From an uncultured Clostridia bacterium (GTDB lineage Bacteria; Bacillota; Clostridia; TANB77; CAG-508): 64,000 nucleotides of DNA. A program made the position numbers and the translations under genes. Where the stretch lies: the NCBI GenBank assembly GCA_934149075.1, contig CAKPDR010000001.1:173458-237457 (forward strand), given 5' to 3'. Of this stretch, positions 50,315 to 61,500 are shown in pieces (position 1 is the stretch's first letter; every line of letters starts with the position of its first letter). The notes beneath the pieces were generated by a model. The model had not been told where the DNA came from and ran no database searches. It saw nothing but the letters and a program-made list of their open reading frames with translations.

Positions 50315-50391
50315 GCCACTTTAGCTCAGCTGGCCAGAGCACCGCACTTGTAATGCGGGGGTCCCCAGTTCGAATCTGGGAAGTGGCTCCA
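50315..50391 (+). tRNA. tRNA-Thr(UGU)
   Basis: The acceptor GCCACTT pairs with AAGTGGC, followed by T and CCA. The anticodon stem-loop CCGCA-CTTGTAA-TGCGG has anticodon TGT. The T arm contains AGTTCGAATCT. It is 77 bases long and starts four bases after tRNA-Glu. Confidence 0.96.
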
Positions 50392-50453
50392 AATTGTCAG
50401 TAGTCTTGCAAATAAGCTTGATTATTGGCTTTTTTGTTGTATAAAATAAAAAT

Positions 50454-50484
50454 GGGAAAAAATGTACCTGGTACAAAGTTTCCC
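50454..50484. repeat. REP-like palindrome upstream of the SDR gene
   Basis: GGGAAA and TTTCCC enclose GTACC-T-GGTAC, giving a hairpin of two paired segments with A-rich internal loops. It lies directly before the ribosome site GGAAGG of the next gene. The plan (GGGA flanks, GGTAC core) resembles REP elements seen dispersed in clostridial genomes, but differs in sequence from the ACCAGT-GGGAC family here. Confidence 0.55.
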
Positions 50485-50498
50485 GGAAGGAATGTTAA

Positions 50499-51209
50499 AT
50501 GGTAGTATTAATAACAGGTGCATCGAGAGGGATAGGAAGAGATATTGCAATAGTGTTAGCTAAAAATGGACACAAAGTGATAGCAAATTATAATAAATCA
50601 GAACAACAGGCTATTGAATTGCAAAATGAAAATGAAAATATAGAAATATACAAAGCTGATGTGTCAAGAAGAGAAGAAGTACATAAAATGGTTGAAGGTA
50701 TATTAAAAAAATATGGTAGGATAGATGTTTTAATAAATAATGCTGGAATATCAGAAAATAAGTTGTTTACTGATGTGTCAGATCAAGACTGGACAAGAAT
50801 GATAAATATAAATTTATATTCTGTGTTTTGCGTAACACAGGAAGTTTTACCTAATATGATACATAATAAAAAAGGGTGTATCGTTAATATTTCGTCAATA
50901 TGGGGAATGGTTGGAGCTTCTTGTGAAACAATATATTCTGTAACTAAGGCTGGAATTAATGGAATGACAAAGGCACTAGCTAAGGAGTTAGGACCATCAA
51001 ATGTAAGAGTTAATGCTATTGCACCTGGAATTATTGATACAGATATGAATAAAAATTTGACACAAGAAGATATAAAAAACATTGAAGAAGAAATTCCATT
51101 AGAAAAAATAGGGAAAGGATTAGATATTGCAAGGTGTGTAGAATGGATTATTCAAGATGAATATACTACAGGACAAATTATTTCAATTAATGGTGGATGG
51201 ATAATATAA
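50499..51209 (+). CDS. Short-chain dehydrogenase/reductase, FabG-like
   Basis: The 236-residue protein has the NAD(P) motif TGASRGIGRDIA (about 6-17), NNAGISE (about 82-88), catalytic serine in NISSIWG (about 132-138) and YSVTK (about 147-151). IAPGIIDTDM and the end INGGWII complete the classical SDR layout. Overall closest to 3-oxoacyl-ACP reductases (FabG), but it stands alone, away from other fatty-acid genes, so the substrate is uncertain. GGAAGG precedes the ATG directly after a REP-like hairpin. Confidence 0.88.
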   Translation: MVVLITGASRGIGRDIAIVLAKNGHKVIANYNKSEQQAIELQNENENIEIYKADVSRREEVHKMVEGILKKYGRIDVLINNAGISENKLFTDVSDQDWTRMININLYSVFCVTQEVLPNMIHNKKGCIVNISSIWGMVGASCETIYSVTKAGINGMTKALAKELGPSNVRVNAIAPGIIDTDMNKNLTQEDIKNIEEEIPLEKIGKGLDIARCVEWIIQDEYTTGQIISINGGWII

Positions 51210-51246
51210 AAATAGTACGGTTTTGCAACAAGCCGTACTATTTTAA
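51210..51246. terminator. Bidirectional terminator after the SDR gene
   Basis: ATAGTACGG pairs with CCGTACTAT around a 12-base loop with flanking A and T runs, between convergent genes. Confidence 0.82.
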
Positions 51247-51270
51247 ACATATATTAAATCAATTCAAAAC

Positions 51271-51741
51271 TTATTCTTTGTCTGAAGCTTTTTTACTATA
51301 ATTACCAGAGATTAATTTTGGTAAATAAGTAATAATTTTGTAAACAACTAAACGTATTTTTTTGCTCCATATATATGATTTTCTTAATTTTCTTGCTTTT
51401 CCCAAAGATACTGGTTCATCATCTAAAACAATTAATTCAACAGGATTTTTTTCTATTTGAAATACATAATTATTTCCACAGTTATTATCCCATTCTCCTT
51501 TCTCGTTAAAGAAACAGAAATTAAATGTTTCGCTTGAACATAAGTCGATTTCTGTTTGAAAACCAAGATCTGTTTTTGTCATTTTTACATCTTGGACATT
51601 ATCCCAATCATTTCCAAAACCATAATGAAAAAATACATCTTGAGAATCGTCTTGGAAAAATATACCCGTATATGATATTTTTATTTTACTATTTTCAACT
51701 AATTTGTCAGTATTGAAAAAAATGTTTTTTACTAACTCCAT
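51271..51741 (-). CDS. Starch-binding-like (CBM25/CBM53-type) single-domain protein
   Basis: The start at ATG 51741 has AAGGAG nine bases upstream; in-frame ATGs further up lack one. The 156-residue protein has a beta-sandwich-like domain (about 15-100) with VFFHYGFGNDWDNVQDVKM, LGFQTEIDL, and FCFFNEKGEWDNNCGNNYVF. The Gly-x-Asn-x-Trp-Asp and Trp-Asp-Asn-N patterns match CBM25/53-type starch-binding modules. The C-terminus is a basic, partly hydrophobic helix (LGKARKLRKSYIWSKKIRLV). No signal peptide is present, so it may bind intracellular glycogen or a membrane surface. Its partner enzyme is not in the window. Confidence 0.65.
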   Translation of the reverse strand: MELVKNIFFNTDKLVENSKIKISYTGIFFQDDSQDVFFHYGFGNDWDNVQDVKMTKTDLGFQTEIDLCSSETFNFCFFNEKGEWDNNCGNNYVFQIEKNPVELIVLDDEPVSLGKARKLRKSYIWSKKIRLVVYKIITYLPKLISGNYSKKASDKE

Positions 51742-51892
51742 TTTATAAACTCCTTCATCTTTTGTTAGCCATATTATATTATTAAATTTTACAATATTCA
51801 AGTGTTTTTTCGAAAAATTTGTAAAAATTTTTGAAATGTAATAAAAAATTCAAAAAAACATATATATTATCAAAGAAATTTTGCAAAAAAAA

Positions 51893-51921
51893 TTGTCAAA
51901 ATTGCAAAAATATGGTATTAT
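51893..51921 (+). promoter_or_regulatory. Sigma-A-like promoter of the VanW-family gene
   Basis: TTGTCA (51893-51898), a 17-base spacer and TATTAT (51916-51921) lie 22 bases before the start codon. Confidence 0.65.
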
Positions 51922-51943
51922 AGAATAAGGGAGAAAGTGAAAA

Positions 51944-53665
51944 ATGGAAGAAAACAAAAATAAAGTAGATAAAAATAGTGCTACCAAAATTTTAGAAAAA
52001 GATGAAACAATAAAAGAGAACAAAACAGATGGTTTACAACAGAATGTGAAAGAACCTAAAGTTGATCCAATAGAGAAACAAGAAGAGACAAGAGAAATAG
52101 TTAAAATAGAAAATAAAGAAAAAAAGGAAACTAGATTTGGAATAGTACTATTAATTATTGCGATTATAGTAATTATAATTGCTATTGTATCTACAGTTTT
52201 TGCGGTAATTAATATAAAAAACACAAAGATATTAAAAGGCATAACGATAGGAAATATAGATGTGTCGGAAACGACAACTGAAGAAGCTATAAAAAAACTT
52301 GATGAAATATATGGAAGTAAAGGAGAAAAACAGATTTATTTAAAATATGGAGAGTATGAGACATCTATTACATACGAGGCATTAGAAGTGAAATATCAAA
52401 CAGAAAATGCCGTAACACAAGCATATAGCATAGGAAGAGCAGGAAATATATTTCAGGACAATTTTGAAATATTAAATACTTGGCGAAATGGAAAAAATGT
52501 AAAATTAGAAGTAACAATAGATAGTGATATGATAGAACAAATTTCACAAAATATTAACAACAGTATAGATGATGCAGTAGTTCAGCCAAGTTATTATATT
52601 GAAAAAGAAAATGCAAAACTAATTGTTACATCTGGTAAAGAAGGCGTAAAAGTAGATGAAAAGCAATTGATAGAAGAAATATATAAAGTACTGGATGAAA
52701 ATACAGAAGATGAACAAAAAATAGAAATACCTGTAGTTAAAGCTATACCAGAAAAAATTGATATAGATAAGATACATGATGAAGTATATAAAGAAGTGCA
52801 AGATGCATATTATACAAAAGATCCATTTACGATACATCCAGAAGAAGAAGGAATTGATTTTAATGTTGAAAATGCAAAATCAATTATATCAGAAGAAAAA
52901 GAAGAATATGAAATACCATTAAATATAACAAAACCAAGTAAAACAGTAAAGCAAATAGGAACAGAAGCATTTCCTGATTTGTTGGCTACATGTACTACAA
53001 ATTATAAGGCTGGTAATGTGGATAGAACAACAAATTTAAAATTAGCAGCTGGTAAAATAAATGGAGTAGTATTATTACCAAATGAAGAGTTTTCTTACAA
53101 CAAAGTAGTTGGAGAGAGAACAATAAGTGCAGGATATAAAATGGCAGCAACATATTCTGGAGGAAAAGTTGTAGATGGACTTGGAGGTGGAATATGTCAA
53201 ATCTCATCAACATTGTATGATGCAGTTGTATTTGCAAATTTAAATGTAACAACAAGAAGAAATCACCAATTTGTAACATCCTATTTGCCAGCAGGAAAAG
53301 ATGCAACAGTAGTATGGGGATCACAAGATTTTAAATTTGTTAACTCTAGGAAATATCCAGTAAGAGTAGTAGCAACAGTAGAAGGTGGAAATGCAACTAT
53401 TCAAATATGGGGAATAAAGGAAGATGTTGAATATGACATTTCAATTGAAACAAAAAAGGTAGCAACAATACCATATACAACACAATATGTACAGGATGCG
53501 AGTTTGCCGGCAGGTCAACAAAAGATAGTTCAGGCAGGAAGTAACGGAAGAAAAGTTGAAGCATATAAAGTTACAAAATTAAATGGCAAGGTTATTTCAA
53601 CAACACTATTGTCAAGAGATACTTATAATGCGATGCAAAGAATAGTACATGTGGGAACAAGATAA
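51944..53665 (+). CDS. VanW-family membrane-anchored envelope protein
   Basis: The 573-residue protein has an acidic cytoplasmic N-terminus (about 1-62), one helix (about 66-90: FGIVLLIIAIIVIIIAIVST), two peptidoglycan-binding-like PG_binding_4 repeats (about 105-330), and a VanW domain. The VanW domain (about 355-500) shows NRTTNLKLAA-type sequence, LLPNEEFSYNKVVGERT, GGKVVDGLGGGICQISSTLY and RRNHQFVTSYLPAGKDATV. A G5-like region follows. VanW proteins are widespread in clostridia, and their biochemical role is unclear. It precedes two giant surface proteins, 30 bases upstream of the first, suggesting an envelope operon. Confidence 0.88.
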   Translation: MEENKNKVDKNSATKILEKDETIKENKTDGLQQNVKEPKVDPIEKQEETREIVKIENKEKKETRFGIVLLIIAIIVIIIAIVSTVFAVINIKNTKILKGITIGNIDVSETTTEEAIKKLDEIYGSKGEKQIYLKYGEYETSITYEALEVKYQTENAVTQAYSIGRAGNIFQDNFEILNTWRNGKNVKLEVTIDSDMIEQISQNINNSIDDAVVQPSYYIEKENAKLIVTSGKEGVKVDEKQLIEEIYKVLDENTEDEQKIEIPVVKAIPEKIDIDKIHDEVYKEVQDAYYTKDPFTIHPEEEGIDFNVENAKSIISEEKEEYEIPLNITKPSKTVKQIGTEAFPDLLATCTTNYKAGNVDRTTNLKLAAGKINGVVLLPNEEFSYNKVVGERTISAGYKMAATYSGGKVVDGLGGGICQISSTLYDAVVFANLNVTTRRNHQFVTSYLPAGKDATVVWGSQDFKFVNSRKYPVRVVATVEGGNATIQIWGIKEDVEYDISIETKKVATIPYTTQYVQDASLPAGQQKIVQAGSNGRKVEAYKVTKLNGKVISTTLLSRDTYNAMQRIVHVGTR

Positions 53666-53694
53666 TAGAAAATAAAAGAATGGAGGAGTAAAAA

Positions 53695-56600
53695 ATGGAG
53701 AAAAAAATCACGAAAAAAATATTAGCAATCATTATGATATTAATGTTAATATCAACAGATTTCTTTGTACTAGGTTTAGGTTTAAAAAGTTATGCTTTAG
53801 AATCAAGTAGTACAACGAATAACAAAAATATTGAATTTTCCGCATACTTTAAAAATGAAAGAGGGGAAAAAGTAGAAAAGCTTCAGACGAGTATAAAAAA
53901 TGAAAAATTGAAACTATATGCTGAAATTACAGTAAAAAATGAAGGATATTTATGTGATGCATCACTAGAACTTCAAAATAGCAATTTTAAAATAAAAGAC
54001 AATATTTTATCAGATTTGATAGCGAGCATTAATCAAAATAAAGTTAATTTAAAACAAATTAATGCAGGCGAAACAGCTGTAATAGAATTAGATATAGAAC
54101 CTTCAATTGGTGAAACATTAACAGAAGAAATGCTATTAGAAGCATCTGATTTAAAATTAACTGGTAAATATATGGAAACTTCTTATAAAGGTTTAAGTAT
54201 AGAGGCAACAAGAAATGTTGCATTAAATTTACAAGCAGATGAAAATGCTACGGCAGAATTGAATACAGATATTATAACAAATAAAATTTTTTCAATAGAT
54301 GGTAAAGATAAAAGGGTAGTGCAATTATTAGTAAAATCAAGATTAGCTGATAACCAATACCCAATTAAACAAACAAAGATTAATGTGGATATTCCAAAAT
54401 TAGGTGAGGAAGAACCAGAAAAAGTAGAAGTATTATCTTTAGGAACAAATGCTACAAATGGTAAAACATCAATATCAACAGATGAGTGGAAAAAAGAAAA
54501 TGATAAAGTTGAGATTACAATAAAAAATGAAGATGATACAATTAAATGGAATAAAAATTCATATGACGAAATTGTTATAACTTATATATATGACAAAAAT
54601 GTTGATGCAAGCAAAATAGAAATAAATTCAAACTCAGAAATAACAGTACATAATAATGGAACAAAATATACAGCTAAATATACAAAAGGAATTGAAAACA
54701 GTGAACCAAATGGAATTGTAACAACAGAATCAAAAGCAAGTTCAGAAGGAATATATAAAGGACAAATTGCATCAAATATAAGTGCACAATATAATACAAC
54801 AACAACCTTAAAAATAGCAAATACAGAAATTCCAGAAAAGGTAACAATAAAAGAACAACCAGATGTATTAAAAACTGAAAATAGTGAATTAACCTTAAAT
54901 ACAAAGTATATATCAACAAAAATAAACAAAGCAAAAATGTTAGAAATTTTGGGACAAGATGGAAATATTTCAATAAAAGCAGGGACAACAACTACGGAAA
55001 TAAATAAAGACACAGAGACAAATGAAAATGGAGATGTTGTAATAAATTATGAAACTCCAGTAAGTGAAATAGAAATCACAACAAGTAAACCAGAAAATAC
55101 AGGTATATTAGAAATTAATCATACAAAGGCAACAGCAGAAAATACATATACAATGGAGCAACTAAGTAATGCTAAAACATTACAGATTAAAAATACAGTA
55201 AAAGGAACAAGAAGTATAAATAAAGTAGAACAAACTGAAGTAGAAAACTCTAGTGAGTCAAGTATAGAAGTAAAAGATACAGTATCAAAAGCTGAATTTA
55301 CAGTAAACAAAGATACATTATCAACAATGACAGTAAATAAAAATGTTGTATTTGGGGTAAAATTAATTACTAATGGAGTACAATATGATTTATATAAAAA
55401 TCCAACAATTAAAGTAAAATTACCATCATCAGTAGAAAATGTAACTATAAATGGTGCAACACCATTATATGCTGAAGAATTTAAAGTAAATTCAAAATAT
55501 GATAATACAAATAAGATTTTAGAAATAAATTTAAAAGGAGAGCAAACAGCTCATTCAGAAACAGATGCTACACAATTATATTTACAACTTGACTTGGATA
55601 TAACATTATCAAAACTAGCATCAAGTAAAAAAGATAAAATAATAATGACATACACAAATGAAAATGCAACACAATATGAAAGCGAAACAACAGGAAGTGG
55701 CATAATTGAGAAAGAAATAGAAATATCTGCACCAAGTGGATTAATTACAATGCACAATTCAAGTACTTACAATATAGAAGGAATAAAAGGAATTAATGAT
55801 GAAAAACAATTAATTCAAATAGAAAACAAGGATGCAGGAAAAGAAATAAATTTTAATATTGCATTAGTTAATAACATTGGACAAGATGCAAAAAATGTAA
55901 AAATATTTGGTAAATTACCAACCAAAGGAAATAAGATATCAGGAGAAGAAAATGCAAATACATTGGAAACAGCATTAAAAGCAATAAATGCTCCAAATGC
56001 AACTATATATTATAGTGAAAATGTTAATGCAACAACAGATGTAGGAAGTTCAGCAAATGGATGGACAACAACAATATCAGCTAATACAAAAGTATTTTTA
56101 ATAGTTTTAGAACAATTAAATAAAGAAAGTAGTTATATGGCATCTTATGCTATACAAATGCCATCACCTATACAAAAAGATGCTACATCATATGCAGAAT
56201 ATGAAGTTACATATGACACAGATACGGATAAAAACCTAAAAACAAGATCTACATCAATAGGATTTGCAACACCAACAGAAATTAAGTTAGAAACAAGTAT
56301 ATCTGCACAGGTTGGAAATGATGTAATAAATAATGGAGATACAATAAGAGCAGGAGAGGTAATTAGATATACAATGTCAGTAAAAAATAATGGTGCACAA
56401 AAACTTGAAAATATAGAACTTAAATCAAATGTACCAGATGGAACAGTATATGTAACTCCAGTAGAAGAGGCGCAACATGCTGGGGCAACATATTATAAAG
56501 AAAATGAAAGTATAAAAGAAATAAAAGAAAAAATTCAAACACTTGAGGCAGGAAAAACATATACTAAAACATATGAAGTAAGAGTTAAAAGTGATATAGC

Positions 56601-58506
56601 AACTGAAAAGCAAATATCAAATAAAACAATTGCAACATGCGAAGGTACAGATATAGAAAGTAACGAATTGACAAATAAATTAATAGCATCAAAGGTAAGA
56701 GTTACAATTAAAGAATTAAAAGAAGAAACTGAAATTCTTAAACCTTCAGGAACATTGGGATATATGGTAATAGTAGATAACTTAACAAATGAAGACATAA
56801 CAAAATTGGATTTAAAATTAAATAGTAGTAATTTTGAAACAAAATGTTTATCTTCAGATGAACTATATGCTGTGAATGAAGATATACCTGAAACAATTAA
56901 TATAGAAAAAATACCGGCAAATGGATACGCATGGTATAAATTCCAAGGAAATATACAAAAAGATGCTGATAAATTAAATGCGATAGCTGTAGTTAATGAT
57001 TCAGAAAATAATATATATAGATCAAATAGAGTAGGAGAAGAATTACCTAAGGTAGGGGCTAAGATAAATTTATCAAGTGCTCAGGATAAGGCATATATAA
57101 AGGAAGGAGACAAAGTAGAGTACATAATAAATGTAGAAAATACAGGAGATTGTAAAACAAATTTTGAAGTTGTAGATAATGTATCAGAATATTTAGAAGT
57201 ACAATCAATATACGAAAATGATAAAATTGTATTGCAATCGCTAGAAACAGCTAAAAGTGATACATATGTTTCATCAATTGATAATAAAGTATCACATAAA
57301 TTTGCATTAGAAGTAGGTGGCAAAATAACAATTAAAATTTCCGCAATAGTAAAAAGTGCAAACAATAGTATAGATGCTTTACCAATAAGTAATAAAGCTG
57401 AAGTTAGAGTTAACCAAGTAACAAAAGCAACATCAGAAGAAGTAACACATATATTGAAATTAACAGCAGAAAATGTAAAGAATGTAATAAATGGAAAAGC
57501 ATGGTTAGATCAAAATATAAATGGTGCAAAAGATAATGGAGAAACAACATTGCAGGGAATAAAAGTAAAACTATATGATGTTTCTACAAATGATTATTTG
57601 AAAGATGCAAATGGCTCAATAATAGAAACTACTACAAATGAGAATGGTGAATATGGATTTACAAAAATACCAAATGGACAGTATATAGTATTATTTGAAT
57701 ATGATACTAATGAATATGAGCCAACATACTATAAAAAAGATGGAGTAGATGATAGTATCAATTCAAAAGTAGTACTAAAAAATATTACAATAAATGGTGA
57801 GACAAAAACATATGCAGTGACGGACACAATTAATTTACAAGATAATATATCTAATATAAATATTGGATTAAAAGAGAAATTAGTATTCGATTTACAATTA
57901 GATAAATATATTAGTAAAGTTTCAATACAAAATAAAAAAGGAACAAAATCATATGACTATAATGATGCAACATTTGCTAAAGTTGAAATATACAGAAAAC
58001 AAGTTGCAGGAACGGTGGTTGTATTAGAATATACAATTAAGGTAAAAAATAATGGAGAAATAGCTGGATATGCAAAAAATGTTAAAGACTATTTATCAAA
58101 TGGTTTAACATTTAGTTCTGAGTTAAATCCAGATTGGTATTTATCAGGAAATGAATTATACACAAGCAAATTTTCAAATGAAACAATTAATCCAGGTGAA
58201 GAAAAAGAAGTTAAATTAATATTAACAAAGACAATGACAAATGAAAATACAGGTGTTGTTAATAATAGAGCAGAAATAGTAGAAGCATACAATGAATATG
58301 GAATTGCAGATAGTAATTCAACACCAAATAATAATATGGCAGGAGAAAATGATTTAGGCTCAGCAGATGTAATTATAGGTGTATCAACAGGTGGAACTAT
58401 TTTAGCGTATGTAATATTAGTAATAATAAATACTATATTAATTGCAATAGCAATAAAACTAATGATAAAAAATAAGATAATAACATTAAAAAAGGAAAGG
58501 AGGTAA
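53695..58506 (+). CDS. Giant surface protein with DUF11-like repeats and SdrD-B-like domain
   Basis: The 1603-residue exported protein has a signal/anchor helix (about 9-31). A long Lys/Thr/Glu/Asn-rich array of beta domains follows, several of DUF11 type (about 870-990 with INNGDTIRAGEVIRYTMSVK; 1105-1240 with YIKEGDKVEYIINVENTGDC; 1385-1540 with VVLEYTIKVKNNGEIAGYA). One SdrD-B/Cna-B-like domain lies at about 1265-1385 (INGKAWLDQNINGAKDNGET, NENGEYGFTKIPNGQYIV). The C-terminus has a helix (ILAYVILVIINTILIAIAIK) and a basic tail but no LPXTG; VSTGG precedes the helix. Such proteins are usually adhesins or pilin-like surface components. It is followed five bases later by a second giant protein, so the two are co-expressed. 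Confidence 0.82.
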   Translation: MEKKITKKILAIIMILMLISTDFFVLGLGLKSYALESSSTTNNKNIEFSAYFKNERGEKVEKLQTSIKNEKLKLYAEITVKNEGYLCDASLELQNSNFKIKDNILSDLIASINQNKVNLKQINAGETAVIELDIEPSIGETLTEEMLLEASDLKLTGKYMETSYKGLSIEATRNVALNLQADENATAELNTDIITNKIFSIDGKDKRVVQLLVKSRLADNQYPIKQTKINVDIPKLGEEEPEKVEVLSLGTNATNGKTSISTDEWKKENDKVEITIKNEDDTIKWNKNSYDEIVITYIYDKNVDASKIEINSNSEITVHNNGTKYTAKYTKGIENSEPNGIVTTESKASSEGIYKGQIASNISAQYNTTTTLKIANTEIPEKVTIKEQPDVLKTENSELTLNTKYISTKINKAKMLEILGQDGNISIKAGTTTTEINKDTETNENGDVVINYETPVSEIEITTSKPENTGILEINHTKATAENTYTMEQLSNAKTLQIKNTVKGTRSINKVEQTEVENSSESSIEVKDTVSKAEFTVNKDTLSTMTVNKNVVFGVKLITNGVQYDLYKNPTIKVKLPSSVENVTINGATPLYAEEFKVNSKYDNTNKILEINLKGEQTAHSETDATQLYLQLDLDITLSKLASSKKDKIIMTYTNENATQYESETTGSGIIEKEIEISAPSGLITMHNSSTYNIEGIKGINDEKQLIQIENKDAGKEINFNIALVNNIGQDAKNVKIFGKLPTKGNKISGEENANTLETALKAINAPNATIYYSENVNATTDVGSSANGWTTTISANTKVFLIVLEQLNKESSYMASYAIQMPSPIQKDATSYAEYEVTYDTDTDKNLKTRSTSIGFATPTEIKLETSISAQVGNDVINNGDTIRAGEVIRYTMSVKNNGAQKLENIELKSNVPDGTVYVTPVEEAQHAGATYYKENESIKEIKEKIQTLEAGKTYTKTYEVRVKSDIATEKQISNKTIATCEGTDIESNELTNKLIASKVRVTIKELKEETEILKPSGTLGYMVIVDNLTNEDITKLDLKLNSSNFETKCLSSDELYAVNEDIPETINIEKIPANGYAWYKFQGNIQKDADKLNAIAVVNDSENNIYRSNRVGEELPKVGAKINLSSAQDKAYIKEGDKVEYIINVENTGDCKTNFEVVDNVSEYLEVQSIYENDKIVLQSLETAKSDTYVSSIDNKVSHKFALEVGGKITIKISAIVKSANNSIDALPISNKAEVRVNQVTKATSEEVTHILKLTAENVKNVINGKAWLDQNINGAKDNGETTLQGIKVKLYDVSTNDYLKDANGSIIETTTNENGEYGFTKIPNGQYIVLFEYDTNEYEPTYYKKDGVDDSINSKVVLKNITINGETKTYAVTDTINLQDNISNINIGLKEKLVFDLQLDKYISKVSIQNKKGTKSYDYNDATFAKVEIYRKQVAGTVVVLEYTIKVKNNGEIAGYAKNVKDYLSNGLTFSSELNPDWYLSGNELYTSKFSNETINPGEEKEVKLILTKTMTNENTGVVNNRAEIVEAYNEYGIADSNSTPNNNMAGENDLGSADVIIGVSTGGTILAYVILVIINTILIAIAIKLMIKNKIITLKKERR

Positions 58507-58510
58507 TTCT

Positions 58511-61500
58511 ATGAGCAAGACAAAGAAAATTTTTGTGACATTATTTTGCATAATATTAGCAACTATAATGTTAGCGAACAATTCAATGTCATATGCAGCT
58601 AGTGCTAGAAAAAATCTTGGGACTAGATATACATTGGGCTTAGGTGATTTGGTAGATAGAAATGATTTATATTGTGTAGCGCGTGGTAAACATTTATATT
58701 TCGAAGATGAATTAAGTTATAGAATCGAGGCATATGTAGAAATAGAAGGAAAGAAAGTAATTGAAGGCGCATATGGAGTAAAAGAAAGTTCAGCAAAAAA
58801 AGTAACAACAGGAGAGAATGAGGCGAATGCAGTAATCGCAGCTATCTTAGGTGGTGCGTTAACACAAGGACATGGAAATAGTAGAGATAATTATGTAATG
58901 GGAAGTGGTTGTAATGCAGCTCAAAAAGCATTATGGTTATATTGGAATGAATGGGTTGATAGTGTTGGAAATAAATATGGATTTATCAGACATGAAGATA
59001 ATGAAGATATAGCAAATGTTTCACCAGATTCAGTAAAATATTTACAACAAGCTAAAGCTGCTTCAAAATTAACTGATTATCATATAAGAATGTATTTACT
59101 AAATACAGGATTAGAAGATAAACAACAAATAGTAATGGTTGAACCATTTGACAATGTACCTACAGATGAACCAGAGCCAGGACAAACAGAAGTAATAGGA
59201 AAAGTAAACTTAAGTGGATATGTTTGGGAAGATATTGCAAATTCTAAGAATAATGAAGTAAACAGTAAATACGAACAAACAGATTTAAGAGTAGAAGGAA
59301 TACAAGTTCATTGGAGAGCCTCTGATGGATCTGAAATTGCCTCAACAACAACAGATAAAAATGGTGAATATAAATTTTCAACAACATTAACATTATATAA
59401 TCATCCATACGGAATAAAAGATAAGGAAAAATATGATAAAATAAATAATTCCTATGTAGAATTTGAATATAATGGATTAAAGTATACAACTGTAGCTTAT
59501 AATGGAAATCTTGCAAACAGTGATACCTCAAAAGGAAAAGAAAATGAAACTTCAAGAACAAATTTAGATAACAAATTTGATAAAGTAGAAAAGGCGACAG
59601 TATATGATGGAAATTCTCCAATAATATCAGGGTTACCAAACACAAAAATTTCAGATGCAAATTATACACAAGAACTTGCAGTATCAGCATCAACTCAAAA
59701 TATTACAAGAGATTTGATGAAAACAGCTGAAGGTAATAAATGGATACAAACAAAAACATTCTGTGCAGATCACTGCCAAGTTGGAGAAGGACCACACTTG
59801 ATAAATACAATAACAACAAGTGGAGGATCAACCATAAGTATATATTGTAATGGTAATGTAGAAATACATGATGTAGACAATGAAGTTATAGACCCTGCAA
59901 TCCTAAATGGTATAGGAGAAATAATGGGAGATGCAATCAATAGTGGCAATGGAGGAGCTCATTATTATTCAGCAGGCGAAGTAAATGGACCAACACATAG
60001 AGATTGCTTAAAGAGTGTAGAAGGAATTTATGAATGGAACATTCAAAATGTAAATCTAGGTCTTGTAAAAAGAGAGCAACCAGATGCAGCAATCACATCA
60101 GATATTGAAAAAGTAAGAGTAATAATGAAAAATCAAGAATATACATATATATATGGAAATAGAGGAATACAAAATAATGAAGAATTATTTGACTATAAAG
60201 TAAAATTTGGTAACAAATACACAGAAACATATAGTAGACCTATAAATCCAGCAGACATAGCATATGTAAATTATAATAATAGTGATGATTTAAGAGTATT
60301 CGTAACTTACAACATAATAGTTAAGAATCAATCAGATACATTGAAAATGGGTATAAATAGTATTGTAAATTATTTCGATAGTAATTATACAATATATACT
60401 GGACCAGGAACATCTACATCAGCTGGATGGCAAGAAGCATCAGGAAATAACAATGGATATAAGATTGCTTATAATACATCATTAAAGGATACAAAATTAC
60501 AACCAGGTTCAAAATCAGAAATAATAAAAATAGAATTTGAAGTAAATCAGGATAGAATAAAAGGCTTATTAGACAATGATGCTACATTATCTAATGTTTC
60601 TGAAATATTCTCATATACAACATATTATGGAGATAACACAATATGTGCAGAACGAGAACCTGCTACAGTAAAAGGAAAAGTTGATCAACAATATGCAGGA
60701 ATTGATGTGGATTCTACACCAGGAAATGCAATACCAGGAAATGCAGATACTTATGAAGATGATACAGATAAAGCACCATCATTCTTACTATTAAAAGATC
60801 CTAATTATAAAACAATGTCAGGAATAGTATATGAAGATACACAAACAGCAGAAAGCAAAAATGCTACTGAAAGATTAGGAAATGGACTAAAAGAAACGAA
60901 TGAAAAAGGTGTAGAAAATGTAAAAGTGGAATTGTTAAATGCAGAAACAGGAGAGACGGCATACTTGTATTATAAAGATGCGTCAACATCAACAGGCGCA
61001 AACAGAAAACCAGCTATTACATATACAGATGCAAATGGTAATTATTCATTTGGTGATGGAGAAACAAATGGTGTGGTAGTAGATAAATATATTGTAAAAT
61101 ATACTTATGGAAATGCTGATAAAGGACAAGATGGAAATGGAACAGCAATAGGTGAAACAAAAATAAATGGAAATGTAATTAATGCAAGAAATTATAAATC
61201 TACAATAATTACAGAAGACAATGTAAAAAATGCAATGCAAAAAGATAATACAGAGACATGGCATGTATTTATGGATGAGGGCAAAGATACATCTGTAGCT
61301 GTAGATGATTTAAAAGACAGATTAGCAATAGAACAATTAAAATATTCTAACTACGAAAAAGGTGTAAATATATCAGCATACAGTAAGAAAGTTGAACTAC
61401 AAATTGAATATACACAACAAACAACAAAAAAAGTTGACAATAATGGTGGAGATTTCCAAAGTGATTTATCAGTATTTGATTTTGGTATAATGGAAAGAGC

